From Sphingobacterium spiritivorum (lineage in GTDB: Bacteria; Bacteroidota; Bacteroidia; Sphingobacteriales; Sphingobacteriaceae), in contig NZ_CP068082.1 of assembly GCF_016724845.1 (NCBI RefSeq), forward strand, positions 3,162,001 through 3,226,000: 64,000 nt of DNA, written 5' to 3'. Made by a program: the position numbers and the translations under genes. Position 1 is the first letter of the stretch. Every line of letters begins with the position of its first letter. Below the pieces are notes generated by a model. It was not told where the DNA came from. It searched no databases and worked only from the letters and a program-made list of their open reading frames with translations. Shown piece by piece: positions 45,801 through 54,552 of this stretch.

Positions 45801-45925
45801 TGGGCTCTGAGATCCAGAAGCCTTTGGCTATTATGATTGTCGGGGGATTGATTATCTGTCTGATTCTATCTTTCGCTGTCTTACCTGTAGTCTTTTATCA
45901 GGCCTATAAAAAGGAATACGCATAA
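42833..45925 (+). CDS. CzcA/CusA-family heavy-metal RND efflux pump
   Basis: A 1030-residue inner-membrane pump with 12 membrane helices and two large periplasmic loops. In helix 4, family members use Asp-Asp-Glu residues for proton relay (DFGxxxDGxVVxxEN). Here the sequence is DFGLLLEGTLVIVET, so D395 and E408 are kept but the second Asp is E401. TPIEAFPDVTNTR and the QWSGRSAEEIEKFVTLPISK region match the heavy-metal efflux branch. Divalent or monovalent metal export (Co/Zn/Cd or Cu/Ag) is inferred from the family; the metal is not fixed. It is the last gene of the operon, closed by a bidirectional terminator. Confidence 0.92.
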   Translation: MKKFVQHIVAFSLRHSLIVIFATVVLLCSGVYAYLHTPIEAFPDVTNTRARIITQWSGRSAEEIEKFVTLPISKEMNTIPKKSEVRSISLFGLSVVTVQFDDEVDDFYAQQYVANRMNGVELPSGAKSEIEPPYGATGEIFRYVIKSDLPIKEVSAIQDWTIERELVSVPGVADVVSFGGEEKIYEIKINPTELANYNLSPLDVYEAVSRSNINVGGDVIQQGNQAYVVRGVGLLDKVDDIKNILIKVNGSTPILIRHVAEVSISAKPRLGQVGYNEEDDLVEGIVVMLRGENPSDVIVRLKAKIEDLNTRILPRNVQIVPIVDRTKLVDNTVHTVSKNLVEGILLVSFIVFIFLYNWKTTFIVASVIPLAFLFAIIMLRIQGLPANLISMGSLDFGLLLEGTLVIVETVFVALEREAHHLGAARFNKISKLGIIKKSAGSVASYIFFALLILIVALLPIFSFQKVEGKMFSPLAFTLGYALLGSLILSLTYVPAMCKYLLNKNISEKENAISRFFRKYVFNFFRFTFKHKKWTIGVFLFILIGCAVRFHFYGSEFLPKLNEGAIYVRATLPNSVNLDESVKLTKEMKEMLRTDFDEIDFIMTQTGRPNDGTDPTGFFNIEFNIELKPKEKWKQKISKDELIAQMREKLQQYPGITFGFSQPIQDNVEEYVAGVKSPLVIKIFGDDLYELEKKAFEVANAIKSVHGITDINVFKNIGLPELRIQLHDSKMAKYGVSTNDVQSVIEMTIGGQSATTFYENERMFDVMVRFQKDYRDNPEKIGNILIPTMNDQKVPLREIATIDYHTGPAFIYREGNSRYIGVGFNIEGRDLGSTIQEAKAKVKQDVKLPKENKMVWAGEFESKERASKQLMMVVPVSLVLILILLYANFGNVKDTVISAITLPFAFIGGFLSLWITGTIFGISAGIGFIILFGVATIDGIVLIGVMKENLKHKMKLKDAIYEGVKSRIRPVVMIALMGSMGLLPAALSSGMGSEIQKPLAIMIVGGLIICLILSFAVLPVVFYQAYKKEYA

Positions 45926-45964
45926 AAAAGTGAGGGCTCATCATTGATGAGCCCTCACTTTTTT
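45924..45964. terminator. Bidirectional terminator after the efflux operon
   Basis: GTGAGGGCTCATC pairs with GATGAGCCCTCAC over 13 bp (45930-45942 with 45946-45958), with A6 on the left and T6 on the right. It serves both the efflux operon and the convergent ribBA gene. Confidence 0.93.
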
Positions 45965-45973
45965 ATATTGATC

Positions 45974-47188
45974 TTACAAGTTTTTCATGATCGTATGCCC
46001 CATACGGTCACGTTTTGTTTTCAGATACTCTTCGTTGTATTGATTTGCCTGAATCTCGATAGGTACATTCTCAATAATTTCCAGACCATATCCTACCAGT
46101 CCGGCACGTTTTGTCGGATTGTTAGACATCAGGCGCATTTTAGTGACTCCAAGATTACGGAGGATCTGTGCACCTACACCGTAGTCTCTTAAGTCGGCTT
46201 TGAAGCCAAGCTGCAGATTGGCATCCACTGTGTCAACCCCACCTTCCTGCAGTTTATAAGCGTGCAGTTTGTTGATAAGACCGATTCCTCTGCCTTCCTG
46301 ATTCATATATACAATGACTCCTTTACCTTCTTGCTGAATCATTTCCATTGCTTTGTGAAGCTGAGGCCCGCAGTCGCAACGGCATGATCCGAAGATGTCT
46401 CCTGTCATACATGAGCTGTGTACACGTACTAAAATAGGCTCATCTTCTTTCCATTCTCCTTTGTACAGGGCTAAATGCTGTGCGCCTGTATCTTTTTGTG
46501 TATAGGCTTTCAATTGAAAATCACCATATTCCGTAGGCATATTCACCGTTACTTCTTCATTAATCAATGAATCATGTTTCAAACGGTATTCGATCAGATC
46601 TTCAATGCTGATAATCTTAAGGTCAAAACGTTTCGCTACTTCAATCAATTCCGGCAGACGTGCCATTTCTCCGTCTTCCTTCAATATTTCGACCAGTACA
46701 CCAGCAGGTTCAAATCCGGCAAGACGAGCCAGATCTACAGTTGCCTCCGTGTGGCCTGTACGGCGAAGTACACCACCATCTTTTGCAATGAGCGGGAAGA
46801 TATGTCCCGGACGTCCCAGTTCTTCAGGACGGATATTCGGATCTATTAAGGCTTTGATAGTCTTTGAACGATCTGAAGCGGAAATACCAGTTGTGCATCC
46901 GTATCCCTGTAAGTCTACTGATACGGTAAAATTGGTCTCATACACAGCTGTGTTCTGTCCTACCATAAGGTCAAGACCCAGTTCATCACAACGTTCTTTT
47001 GTTAAAGGAGCACATACTAATCCACGGCCATGAGTAGCCATAAAATTGATGATTTCCGGAGTCGCATTGCGCGCTGCGGTAACAAAATCGCCTTCATTTT
47101 CACGATCTTCATCATCTACTACAATAATTACTTTACCGGCTTGTATATCGGCGATTGCTTCTTCAATCGAATTAAGCTTTATTTCCAT
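45974..47188 (-). CDS. ribBA: Bifunctional 3,4-DHBP synthase / GTP cyclohydrolase II
   Basis: A 404-residue riboflavin-biosynthesis enzyme. The N-terminal domain (RibB, residues 1-205) has the [11 protein letters not shown] acidic motif, [20 protein letters not shown] and [13 protein letters not shown], and converts ribulose 5-phosphate. The C-terminal domain (RibA, from 210) has the zinc motif [18 protein letters not shown] and the GTP loop [15 protein letters not shown], and opens GTP to the pyrimidine precursor. Both active sites look complete. No FMN riboswitch is evident in the 72 nt before it. Confidence 0.95.
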   Translation of the reverse strand: MEIKLNSIEEAIADIQAGKVIIVVDDEDRENEGDFVTAARNATPEIINFMATHGRGLVCAPLTKERCDELGLDLMVGQNTAVYETNFTVSVDLQGYGCTTGISASDRSKTIKALIDPNIRPEELGRPGHIFPLIAKDGGVLRRTGHTEATVDLARLAGFEPAGVLVEILKEDGEMARLPELIEVAKRFDLKIISIEDLIEYRLKHDSLINEEVTVNMPTEYGDFQLKAYTQKDTGAQHLALYKGEWKEDEPILVRVHSSCMTGDIFGSCRCDCGPQLHKAMEMIQQEGKGVIVYMNQEGRGIGLINKLHAYKLQEGGVDTVDANLQLGFKADLRDYGVGAQILRNLGVTKMRLMSNNPTKRAGLVGYGLEIIENVPIEIQANQYNEEYLKTKRDRMGHTIMKNL

Positions 47189-47260
47189 TTTAATTTAAGA
47201 AAATATGTTTTTACAAAGTTAGAGTTGTTTACACAAGTATTTATAATGAACCTGTCATAA

Positions 47261-48745
47261 TTATACTGAAGTGCCCTGCTGGGGAATATTTTTATCCTTA
47301 GTGAACCGGCTTCTGATCCATTTCCAGATCGATTGTGCCTTGAGTTTATATTGCTCAACATCGAATAGGGAAGAGTCTGTAGTAGATTTATAGGTCAAAA
47401 ATATAGCCAGTGGTGTAAGTATTATTATAGCCATCCACATCCCTGTCATCGGGGCTAAGCTTGCATCTTTTGCTGCTTTTTCAGATACCGTGGATATGAT
47501 GTGATAGATCAGAAAGAAAATAATCGCCATTACTACCGGAAGTCCTAATCCTCCTTTACGGATGATTGCACCAAGCGGTGCCCCGATACCAAAAAGGAGT
47601 AAACAGGAGACTGCCAATGTGAATTTGCGATGGAATTCTAAGCGGTAGCGGATATCTTTATCTCTGAACGCCTTGTATTCCAGTGTTTTATTGCCTAAGG
47701 TCTCTGTGATATAACGGGATTGTGTCATGGCTGATCCGACGATCTGTCTGCGTTCTGTGGCAGGAACCACATCTTCCAATAGATTCTTGAACGGTTTTAC
47801 TTTGGCCGGAACAATTTTCATACCCGGAGAACGGAAGTAGTTGGAATAATAATTATAATAATTTCGGATATCATGTTCAGCCATACGCCCTACGCTGTCC
47901 ATCTGACGATGATTAGAGTCCGTATACATCTTGAGCTGACGAAGATTCAACATGGCATGATGTGATTTAAACAGATTTTCGTCTGTACGTTTCATCTGAA
48001 AATCACCCATATCAAATTTTTGTTCAGTCTCCTTAAACTGAAAACGTACAAACTGCTTCCGGGGATCGTAGGACTTGCTGTCTTTCCCTTTTGACTCTTC
48101 GTACCGGATGCCGTCTTTTAGTCTCAAAACCATATAGTTGTTGTCCGGAGAGTTTTGAACAAAGCCTTCTTTGGCTAAGAGTACATTGTTGGATGAGCTG
48201 CCAGATGTATGATCGTAGATCATCAATTCATTTAATACAGTACCATCTTTACTTTTACTTTTTGCGCGGATAGCATATCCGGGAATGGTATTGTTAAATA
48301 TTCCGGGTTTGATCAGAAAATCTGCTTTCTTATTCCGTACATCATAGAGCAGGGAACCCATCTTCAGATTTACGACCGGTAATATATAATCGGAGAACAA
48401 AAAAGAACCTGCACTGAATAGGGCGACGAGAATAAACAGGGGGGTCATGGCTTTGCGAAGAGATACTCCGGCAGCTTTAATGGCTACCAGTTCATAACTT
48501 TCGCCCAGGTTACCAAATGTCATGATCGAAGATAACAACATGGAGAGGGGGAGAGCCATCTGCATTTGTACGGCACATTGATAGCCGATAAGCTGCAGGA
48601 TGACGTACCATTCAAACCCTTTTCCAATCAAATCATCTATATATTTGAAAAGGAAAAGCATCAATAGCACAAACATCACGATACAAAATGTGACGATAAA
48701 CGGCTTTATGAAAGATTGAAGAATTAATAAGTGAATTTTTTTCAT
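47261..48745 (-). CDS. LptF/LptG-type permease (YjgP/YjgQ family)
   Basis: A 494-residue inner-membrane protein. Three helices at the N-terminus (about residues 10-35, 55-80 and 97-120) and three near the C-terminus (about 365-385, 395-415 and 425-445) flank a long periplasmic beta domain. LGESYELVAIKAAGVSLRKA is the coupling region contacting LptB. It is part of the ABC complex moving lipopolysaccharide from the inner membrane to the outer. The product is longer than E. coli LptF and G because of an extended periplasmic insertion. No partner gene is next to it. Confidence 0.88.
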   Translation of the reverse strand: MKKIHLLILQSFIKPFIVTFCIVMFVLLMLFLFKYIDDLIGKGFEWYVILQLIGYQCAVQMQMALPLSMLLSSIMTFGNLGESYELVAIKAAGVSLRKAMTPLFILVALFSAGSFLFSDYILPVVNLKMGSLLYDVRNKKADFLIKPGIFNNTIPGYAIRAKSKSKDGTVLNELMIYDHTSGSSSNNVLLAKEGFVQNSPDNNYMVLRLKDGIRYEESKGKDSKSYDPRKQFVRFQFKETEQKFDMGDFQMKRTDENLFKSHHAMLNLRQLKMYTDSNHRQMDSVGRMAEHDIRNYYNYYSNYFRSPGMKIVPAKVKPFKNLLEDVVPATERRQIVGSAMTQSRYITETLGNKTLEYKAFRDKDIRYRLEFHRKFTLAVSCLLLFGIGAPLGAIIRKGGLGLPVVMAIIFFLIYHIISTVSEKAAKDASLAPMTGMWMAIIILTPLAIFLTYKSTTDSSLFDVEQYKLKAQSIWKWIRSRFTKDKNIPQQGTSV

Positions 48746-48831
48746 TCGTCAGCTCACTGTACAACCCATCACTATTAATTTAGAATAAGTTGTAGCATAA
48801 TATATTATTATGCTACAAAGATAAAGATTTT

Positions 48832-49209
48832 TTATGCTCCAATAACACTTTGGAGATATTCTATCTGATTGTCCCAGATTTTTTTTCGATCTTCCAGATT
48901 ATCCTCTTTGGCAAAATCAACGATGGATAAAGCAACATCATTTGTCAGCTCATCCTGATTGATTTCCATTTCGAAAAAATAGGGTTCATCGTCCAACCAT
49001 TTGAACTTTACACTTTTGTTTTCTTTGGAAGCGATAAGTTTGGCCTTGTGGCTTTCATTATCCCATATAAATTCATAGGTGTTGTCACGGAAGTGAACTT
49101 CGTCAGCAAACCATTGCGCCAACGCATTTGCCTCTTCCAAAAATGGGAAAAGAATACGTGGAGACGAGTTGATGATATATTCGCGTTGAAATTTTACTTT
49201 TTCTTCCAT
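48832..49209 (-). CDS. START/SRPBCC-like domain protein
   Basis: A 125-residue single-domain protein with the helix-grip fold of the AHSA1/START-like group: it begins with strand YIINSSPRILFPFLEEANAL, then QWFADEVHFRDNTYEFIW, and ends with helix EDRKKIWDNQIEYLQSVI. It probably binds a lipid or hydrophobic ligand, or acts as a co-chaperone; neither can be confirmed. It lies upstream of the permease on the same strand. Confidence 0.78.
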   Translation of the reverse strand: MEEKVKFQREYIINSSPRILFPFLEEANALAQWFADEVHFRDNTYEFIWDNESHKAKLIASKENKSVKFKWLDDEPYFFEMEINQDELTNDVALSIVDFAKEDNLEDRKKIWDNQIEYLQSVIGA

Positions 49210-49491
49210 ACGATATTTTGCACTTGTTTAGTTGTTTTACTTTTGCCTCTCTACTGTTAAAAACCGTGCCATTCTTGTTTGTTAAGAAGGCCTGTAATTG
49301 TGCTTTTAAAAGCAGCAGATCACTCTCTTTTTGTAAGTATACAGATTTATTTTGTTTAAAAAAATAGAATAAGAGTTTTATTAAAATAAATTTTTAAAAT
49401 CTTTTTTCTGTGTATTTTTTTCATTTTTAGGGATTTGTGCGGATGGATAGGCGTGAGGATGAAAAAAAGGAGAAATTATAGCTAAAATTAC
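49210..49491. other. Gene-free AT-rich spacer before the tRNA
   Basis: About 280 bases without a supported gene. It contains long A/T runs and a few short hairpins, none followed by a T-run. The start of the minus-strand START-like gene and the tRNA promoter frame it. I see no further signal. Confidence 0.4.
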
Positions 49492-49521
49492 TTTGAATGT
49501 AAGTTGATATTGCTATATTTG
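49492..49521 (+). promoter_or_regulatory. tRNA promoter
   Basis: TTTG at 49492-49495, an 18-nt spacer and TATATTTG at 49514-49521 match the Bacteroidota sigma-A consensus closely. The box ends 13 nt before the tRNA. Confidence 0.8.
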
Positions 49522-49534
49522 CATACTCAAAAAC

Positions 49535-49608
49535 GGCGGGGTAGCTCAGATGGTTAGAGCGCAGGATTCATAACCCTGAGGTCGGCAGTTCGATCCTGCT
49601 CCCCGCTA
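49535..49608 (+). tRNA. tRNA with CAT anticodon (Met, or Ile2 with lysidine)
   Basis: A 74-nt cloverleaf. The 7-bp acceptor stem pairs 49535-49541 with CCCCGCT at 49601-49607, with a G-T end pair. The D arm is GCTC/GAGC, the anticodon CAT is at 49569-49571 in the loop TTCATAA, and the T arm is GGCAGTTCGATCCTGCT. The discriminator is A at 49608, and CCA is not encoded. The anticodon stem has an A-C mismatch at 31-39. An elongator Met is the likeliest reading. A Met/Ile2 decision needs a trained model. Confidence 0.92.
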
Positions 49609-49612
49609 CTAG

Positions 49613-49638
49613 AAAGCAGATACGAAAGTGTCTGCTTT
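49613..49638 (+). terminator. tRNA terminator
   Basis: AAAGCAGATAC pairs with GTGTCTGCTTT (one T-G wobble) around a GAAA tetraloop, followed by TGTTGTTTT. It lies 4 nt after the tRNA. Confidence 0.85.
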
Positions 49639-49677
49639 TGTTGTTTTAGGCGGTTTTGGAAGGGGTTTATTTATTTC

Positions 49678-49705
49678 AGTAGTGCCATATAGCTGTGGCA
49701 CTACT
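49678..49705. terminator. Hairpin at the end of the TolC gene
   Basis: A perfect 10-bp stem AGTAGTGCCA/TGGCACTACT with an 8-nt loop and TTTTTG after it on the plus strand. It separates rightward transcription from the leftward RiPP export genes. The T-run is weaker for the minus strand. Confidence 0.6.
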
Positions 49706-49711
49706 TTTTGT

Positions 49712-51052
49712 TTAAGGTTTTATTTCGCCTGTACTCAGATACCGAACCATGATTTGTGTAAATAGAGCATTGTATTTTGTCTGGATAAGCTCACTTTCCA
49801 ATGTGAGCAGATTTGACCTTGAGGTGCTCAGATCGTATATACTGATTCTTCCTGCTTCATAACTTTTCAGGCTTAATTCAAATGCTTTTCTGGTTACTTC
49901 CAGAACATTTGCTGCCAATTTATATTGTCTTTGGTAATTATCCAGATCCAGTAACTGTTTTTCCAGGTCCTGTTTGATTGTAAGTTGCTCTAATTCCAGT
50001 TGCTTCGCATTTTCAGCCTGTTGTATCTTATTTTTCTGAACCGCTATTTTTACTGCATTCTTATTGAATACAGGTATATTGATTGTTAAACCTATCTGCT
50101 GAGAAAAATTATTCTGAAGCTGATTGAATAAGGGAAGTTTACCAAAACCGGTGGACAGATTACTGAAATAGAAACTTCCCAGTGTCAGACTTGCATCTAT
50201 GGTGGGATACAGTTGCGCTTTTATAGCTTTTTGATCAAATTTCAGTGCTTCATTCAATAAGGCATATTTTTTCAAAGCCGGATGTTGCTGCAAAAAGGAG
50301 GCATATAAGGCTGCGCTGTCATAACTCGATTCCTGTAGGGATGATAAAGCCTGAAGCTCTGTATTAATCTCAAAATTTTGATTCTGTTCCACAGCCATGA
50401 TCTGTTTGAGTTCCAGTATTGCTTTATCTACAGCATAGTGTGCCCGTCTTTTCTTTTCGTTTTCACGTTCATAATTCGCCTTTGCTTCATATAATATCGT
50501 CAGTGAAGTGGCGCCAAGGTCTGTAGACTTTTGTACTTTCTGGAACTGTTGCTCAGCAAATGTCAAAGCTGTATCGACAGCTTTGCAGATTTCTTTTTGC
50601 AGCAAGACATTCAGGTAACCCTCGATAGTTTTCAGGGTTATTTCTCTTTTCAATAACGCCAGATCCTGTCCGCTGGCTTCCATTTCTTTCTCTGATCTTT
50701 TAATGGAATTTTTCAGTTTACCATTATTCAGGATCGAATAGGATGAAGACAGACCAAGTGTGCTGTTAAAATTATCATTTCTCGCATTATTCCCGAAAAT
50801 ATCCTGTGATTGTCCAAAATTGCTGAACATATTTGTAAATCCGTTTAAATTGGGCAGCCTTTCATTTTTGTAATTTTTTATGTCCAGGGTTTTGTTGTCC
50901 AGAGCCAACATCGCTTTATCTACAGCGATGTTTTTTTCAAGAGCAATAGCAATACATTGATTTAAGTCAAAAGTCTGCTGTGCCGGCAAAATCTTGTGAG
51001 AAACCAATGTGACTGTGAGGGTCAGCAGTATATATCGAAAAAATGTAAACAT
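49712..51052 (-). CDS. TolC-family outer-membrane protein of the RiPP export system
   Basis: A 446-residue outer-membrane channel. It has a signal peptide (ILLTLTVTLVSHKILPAQQ) and two TolC-type repeats of long helices with a central YPTIDASLTLGSFYFSNL strand pair, plus NIPVFNKNAVKIAVQKNKIQ, as in the OEP family. It begins with ATG overlapping the HlyD gene's TAA by one base, so it is translated together with it. It completes a type I-like export machine for the peptides encoded 5 kb upstream. Confidence 0.86.
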   Translation of the reverse strand: MFTFFRYILLTLTVTLVSHKILPAQQTFDLNQCIAIALEKNIAVDKAMLALDNKTLDIKNYKNERLPNLNGFTNMFSNFGQSQDIFGNNARNDNFNSTLGLSSSYSILNNGKLKNSIKRSEKEMEASGQDLALLKREITLKTIEGYLNVLLQKEICKAVDTALTFAEQQFQKVQKSTDLGATSLTILYEAKANYERENEKKRRAHYAVDKAILELKQIMAVEQNQNFEINTELQALSSLQESSYDSAALYASFLQQHPALKKYALLNEALKFDQKAIKAQLYPTIDASLTLGSFYFSNLSTGFGKLPLFNQLQNNFSQQIGLTINIPVFNKNAVKIAVQKNKIQQAENAKQLELEQLTIKQDLEKQLLDLDNYQRQYKLAANVLEVTRKAFELSLKSYEAGRISIYDLSTSRSNLLTLESELIQTKYNALFTQIMVRYLSTGEIKP

Positions 51053-52359
51053 TAGTTATCCTGGTATCTAAGTAAACTTCTCAATTGACTCAATATCCTT
51101 TCTGCCAGGGTTAGCTCTTCTGTGACGATATCAGCCGTTCCGCTCAGCTCTTTGTCAAATGCGAGAGTTTTATGATAAGAGGTTTGTAATCCTTCAGGCA
51201 AACTTACCTCGACGTAGTATTTGCTGTCTTTATCCTGAACCATAGCGATAGATTTGATTTTCCCTTTTATTATTCCGTATTCCTGATATTTGTAGTTATC
51301 AAGCTTGATCAATACTTTCTGATCTGATTTTATCTTTCCCTGATTCTGTGCGCCGATATGCATTTGTCCTATTGTTATCTGTCTGTTATTCGGGAGTACA
51401 CTTAGCAATGTCGTTCCGGCTTTTACAAACTGTTTCTCTCCTAAAAACTGCAGATAGCTTAATGTTCCGTCTATAGAAGCATAGACCAGGTAATTTCTTT
51501 CCCATTGACGCAGAGATTTCTTTAGTTTTTCAAGCAACAGGACAGACGCAGAGGAATAGGATGTTTTCTCTTTAACAATATTCACATCTGCACCGGATTT
51601 CAGTTTTCTGAAATTTAAAATGGTTTCTTCCAGCTGAGCAATGGCGATTTCCGTATTCTTGAAATTTTTCTGAGCTTCTAATAATTTTAATTTTTCATTT
51701 TCAAGTTCCAGAGCAGATATTACGCCTTCGCGATGTAATGATTCAGAACGCTTATAATTTTTTTCGGTCAACTGGTATTTACTTGATTCCAGTATATGCT
51801 GTTGTTTCAGATTGGCGATACGTTCTTTATAATCTGTGATACCTTTTGTTGCGGTGACTTCTTCTGCAGCATAAGGTTGCAGGCTGTTGAACAATATTTC
51901 TTCTTCCAGTGCCTTCGCAAAGGCATTGTAATCTTCCTGGACTTCTCCTAATCTGAAACCTGATACAAGATGTAACGGGAATCTGGAAAGGTGCTTTGTA
52001 GAAATGGAATCAAGAATTCCTTTCAATTGATGTATATCTTTATCATCTGCTGATGACTCTAATACCATGAGCAAGTCTCCTTTCTTCACTGTTTGCTGAT
52101 CCTTTGCTATCAGCTTTTCAATCCTGGAATCTATCCTGATCTCGATTTTCTCCGGCGGATTCTGAGAGGAGATAATAATGGGTGACGTGATAAATTCAGG
52201 ATATTTAATGACACAGGCCAGTGAAAAAAATAAGAGAATTATGCCCAGAATAACCAGACTTCCCCAACGAATAAGCCAGTTTGGTGGTGTTTCCAATACC
52301 TCCTGAACCTGCTCTGAACGCAGATTGATATTTTCTAATATGTTGCCTTTAGTTTCCAA
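51052..52359 (-). CDS. HlyD-family periplasmic adaptor of the RiPP export system
   Basis: A 435-residue membrane fusion protein. One membrane helix (about residues 31-51) follows a cytoplasmic N-terminus. The lipoyl part (LIAKDQQTVKKGDLLMVLES), a long coiled coil (about residues 95-275) and the C-terminal beta-barrel region (TLSYLQFLGEKQFVKAGTTL to the end) are in the usual order. It joins the ABC transporter to TolC. It overlaps the ABC gene by 11 nt and TolC by one base. Confidence 0.88.
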   Translation of the reverse strand: METKGNILENINLRSEQVQEVLETPPNWLIRWGSLVILGIILLFFSLACVIKYPEFITSPIIISSQNPPEKIEIRIDSRIEKLIAKDQQTVKKGDLLMVLESSADDKDIHQLKGILDSISTKHLSRFPLHLVSGFRLGEVQEDYNAFAKALEEEILFNSLQPYAAEEVTATKGITDYKERIANLKQQHILESSKYQLTEKNYKRSESLHREGVISALELENEKLKLLEAQKNFKNTEIAIAQLEETILNFRKLKSGADVNIVKEKTSYSSASVLLLEKLKKSLRQWERNYLVYASIDGTLSYLQFLGEKQFVKAGTTLLSVLPNNRQITIGQMHIGAQNQGKIKSDQKVLIKLDNYKYQEYGIIKGKIKSIAMVQDKDSKYYVEVSLPEGLQTSYHKTLAFDKELSGTADIVTEELTLAERILSQLRSLLRYQDN

Positions 52360-54550
52360 GTTCCAATTGATTTTTTACTAACCGATAATATTCTCCTTTT
52401 AAGGATACAAGTTCTTCATGATTACCTTCCTCTACTACCTTACCTTTATCTAGTACGATTATTTTATCTGCATTTTTTACTGTAGATAACCGATGCGCTA
52501 TAATAATAGCTGTACGCCCTTTCAGGAACTGATTCAGATTATCTGTGATTACCTTTTCAGTATTTGCATCCAATGCAGATGTTGCTTCATCAAAAAATAC
52601 ATACTGAGGTGATTTATACACCGCCCTCGCTATTAACATTCGCTGACGCTGTCCTCCGCTCACACCTAATCCTTCGTATCCTATTTTTGTATTGTAACTC
52701 AGAGGCAGGGATTCAATGAAATCTTTAATATGTGCGATTTCTACAGCATGCTTTAGTTTTTGCTTATCCACAGTAATATTTCCTATAGCAATATTATTCG
52801 CAATACTTTCATTGAAAATATAACCGTCCTGCATCACGACCCCACAGGAAGCACGCCACATGCTTGGTGCTATATGACGTATATCGGTATGACCTATCTT
52901 GATTTCACCTTCGTCTGCATCGTAAAATTTAGTTAAAAGCTTCATCAGTGTCGTTTTTCCGGATCCGCTTGCTCCCACAATAGCAGTAGTTTTTTCATAC
53001 GGAATCACCAGATTTAACTGTTCGAATACAGCAGTAGTTGATCCTTTATACCGAAATGTCAGATTGGATACGGAAATATGCTGCTCCGGAATCTCAGATA
53101 CATAACTGTTATCCATCGATTCTTCATCTTCCTTGCCATGAATTTCATTCAGTCGTTCCAATGCAATTTTGGCATCCTGAGACTGTCTGATAAAGTTCAT
53201 AAATTGGGCTAACGGACTATTCAGTTGTCCGATGATGTATTGGACAGAAAGCATCATACCTAAAGTCAACGAGCCATCTACGACTAAGCTTGCTGCTACA
53301 AAACTGATGAATACATCTTTGAGTTGATTGATAATATTTCCGCCGATTGTCTGTACCTGTTCAAGCTTAAGCGCCTTGATTTTAATACGGAAAACCTTTA
53401 TCTGAATGCCTTCCCATTGCCAGCGTTTATTGGTTTCGGCATTGTTCATTTTGATTTCCTGCATGCCGTTGATCAGTTCCATGACCTGACCTTGCTCTTC
53501 GGCTAACTGAGAGAATTGTTTATAATCCAACTCTCTTCGTTTTTTCAAAAAGAATGCAATCCAGAAGAAGTAAAGAATGGCGCCGACCAGATAAATCAGA
53601 AAAAGTTTATAGCTGTATAGAAGAAGGACAACACCAAAAATCAAAAAGTTGATCAATGAAAATATCGTCTGTAAGGAGTTATTGGTCAGTAATTGTTCGA
53701 CCCGACCGTGATCAGCTATGCGTTGCATAATATCTGCTGTCACCCGTGAATCGAAAAAACTGATAGGCAGGCGCATCAGTTTAATGAAGAAATCAGATAC
53801 AATAGAAATATTGATCCGGGAAGAAAGATGTAGCAGAATCCATCCTCTGATCACTTCTATTCCCATTTGTCCGATATACAGCATAATCTGTGCAAACAGC
53901 ACCAGATATATAAAATTCAGGTCCTGATTCTGAATCCCAATATCAACTATACTCTGTGTCAGAAATGGAAATACCAGAGAGAGCAAACTTCCTCCGATCA
54001 GTCCCAGAGCCAATTGAATGATAAAGGATTTATATTTTAAAAAATAGTGTTTCAGATAGTTTGTAATAGAGAAAGATTTATCTGTAACATCCTGTTGTTG
54101 ATCAAAACGTGCTGTAGTTTCCAGCAGGAGTACAATACCTTCTTCTGTTGTATCAGTCGCACCTCTGCCGATCCAGTGTTGCAAAAACTCCTCTTCTGAA
54201 TAACTGATCAACCCGTAGCTTGGATCCGAAATATGTATGCGATAGCCCTGACGATTTTTTTCGATCTTATAGACAACAACAAAATGTTGTTTCATCCAGA
54301 ATACAACACAGGGTAGAGGTGCTTCCTCCACAAGAGTCTTAAAATCTATTTTTACGGAAAGGGTCTTAAATCCTATGGATTCGGCAGCTTTACTCAGCCC
54401 CAAAAGACTGGAGCCTTCGCGGGTCGTCTCGGACAGATCGCGAAGCATCTGCAGCGATAATATTTTCCCGTAATATTTACTGATAATACGGAGACAGGTA
54501 GGTCCGCAATCTTTGGAGTCGGGTTGTTTATAAAACGGAAATTTGGCCAT
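52349..54550 (-). CDS. C39-peptidase ABC transporter (leader-cleaving peptide exporter)
   Basis: A 733-residue fusion of peptidase, membrane domain and ATPase. The C39 peptidase (residues 1-135) has its catalytic C15 in SKDCGPTCLRI, H89 in MKQHFVVVYKI and D109 in HISDPSYG. Six membrane helices cover about residues 170-440. The ATPase has Walker A AIVGASGSGKTTLMK, the signature LGVSGGQRQRMLIARA and Walker B YVFFDEATSALD. In this family the peptidase cuts leader peptides after Gly-Gly while exporting the core. All three nearby precursors carry such a Gly-Gly site. It lies 2 nt behind the SPASM gene. Confidence 0.93.
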   Translation of the reverse strand: MAKFPFYKQPDSKDCGPTCLRIISKYYGKILSLQMLRDLSETTREGSSLLGLSKAAESIGFKTLSVKIDFKTLVEEAPLPCVVFWMKQHFVVVYKIEKNRQGYRIHISDPSYGLISYSEEEFLQHWIGRGATDTTEEGIVLLLETTARFDQQQDVTDKSFSITNYLKHYFLKYKSFIIQLALGLIGGSLLSLVFPFLTQSIVDIGIQNQDLNFIYLVLFAQIMLYIGQMGIEVIRGWILLHLSSRINISIVSDFFIKLMRLPISFFDSRVTADIMQRIADHGRVEQLLTNNSLQTIFSLINFLIFGVVLLLYSYKLFLIYLVGAILYFFWIAFFLKKRRELDYKQFSQLAEEQGQVMELINGMQEIKMNNAETNKRWQWEGIQIKVFRIKIKALKLEQVQTIGGNIINQLKDVFISFVAASLVVDGSLTLGMMLSVQYIIGQLNSPLAQFMNFIRQSQDAKIALERLNEIHGKEDEESMDNSYVSEIPEQHISVSNLTFRYKGSTTAVFEQLNLVIPYEKTTAIVGASGSGKTTLMKLLTKFYDADEGEIKIGHTDIRHIAPSMWRASCGVVMQDGYIFNESIANNIAIGNITVDKQKLKHAVEIAHIKDFIESLPLSYNTKIGYEGLGVSGGQRQRMLIARAVYKSPQYVFFDEATSALDANTEKVITDNLNQFLKGRTAIIIAHRLSTVKNADKIIVLDKGKVVEEGNHEELVSLKGEYYRLVKNQLELGN

Positions 54551-54552
54551 GT

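Noticed and set aside
47189..47260. FMN riboswitch before ribBA
   Set aside because: Only 72 nt are available, with no FMN-type conserved core.
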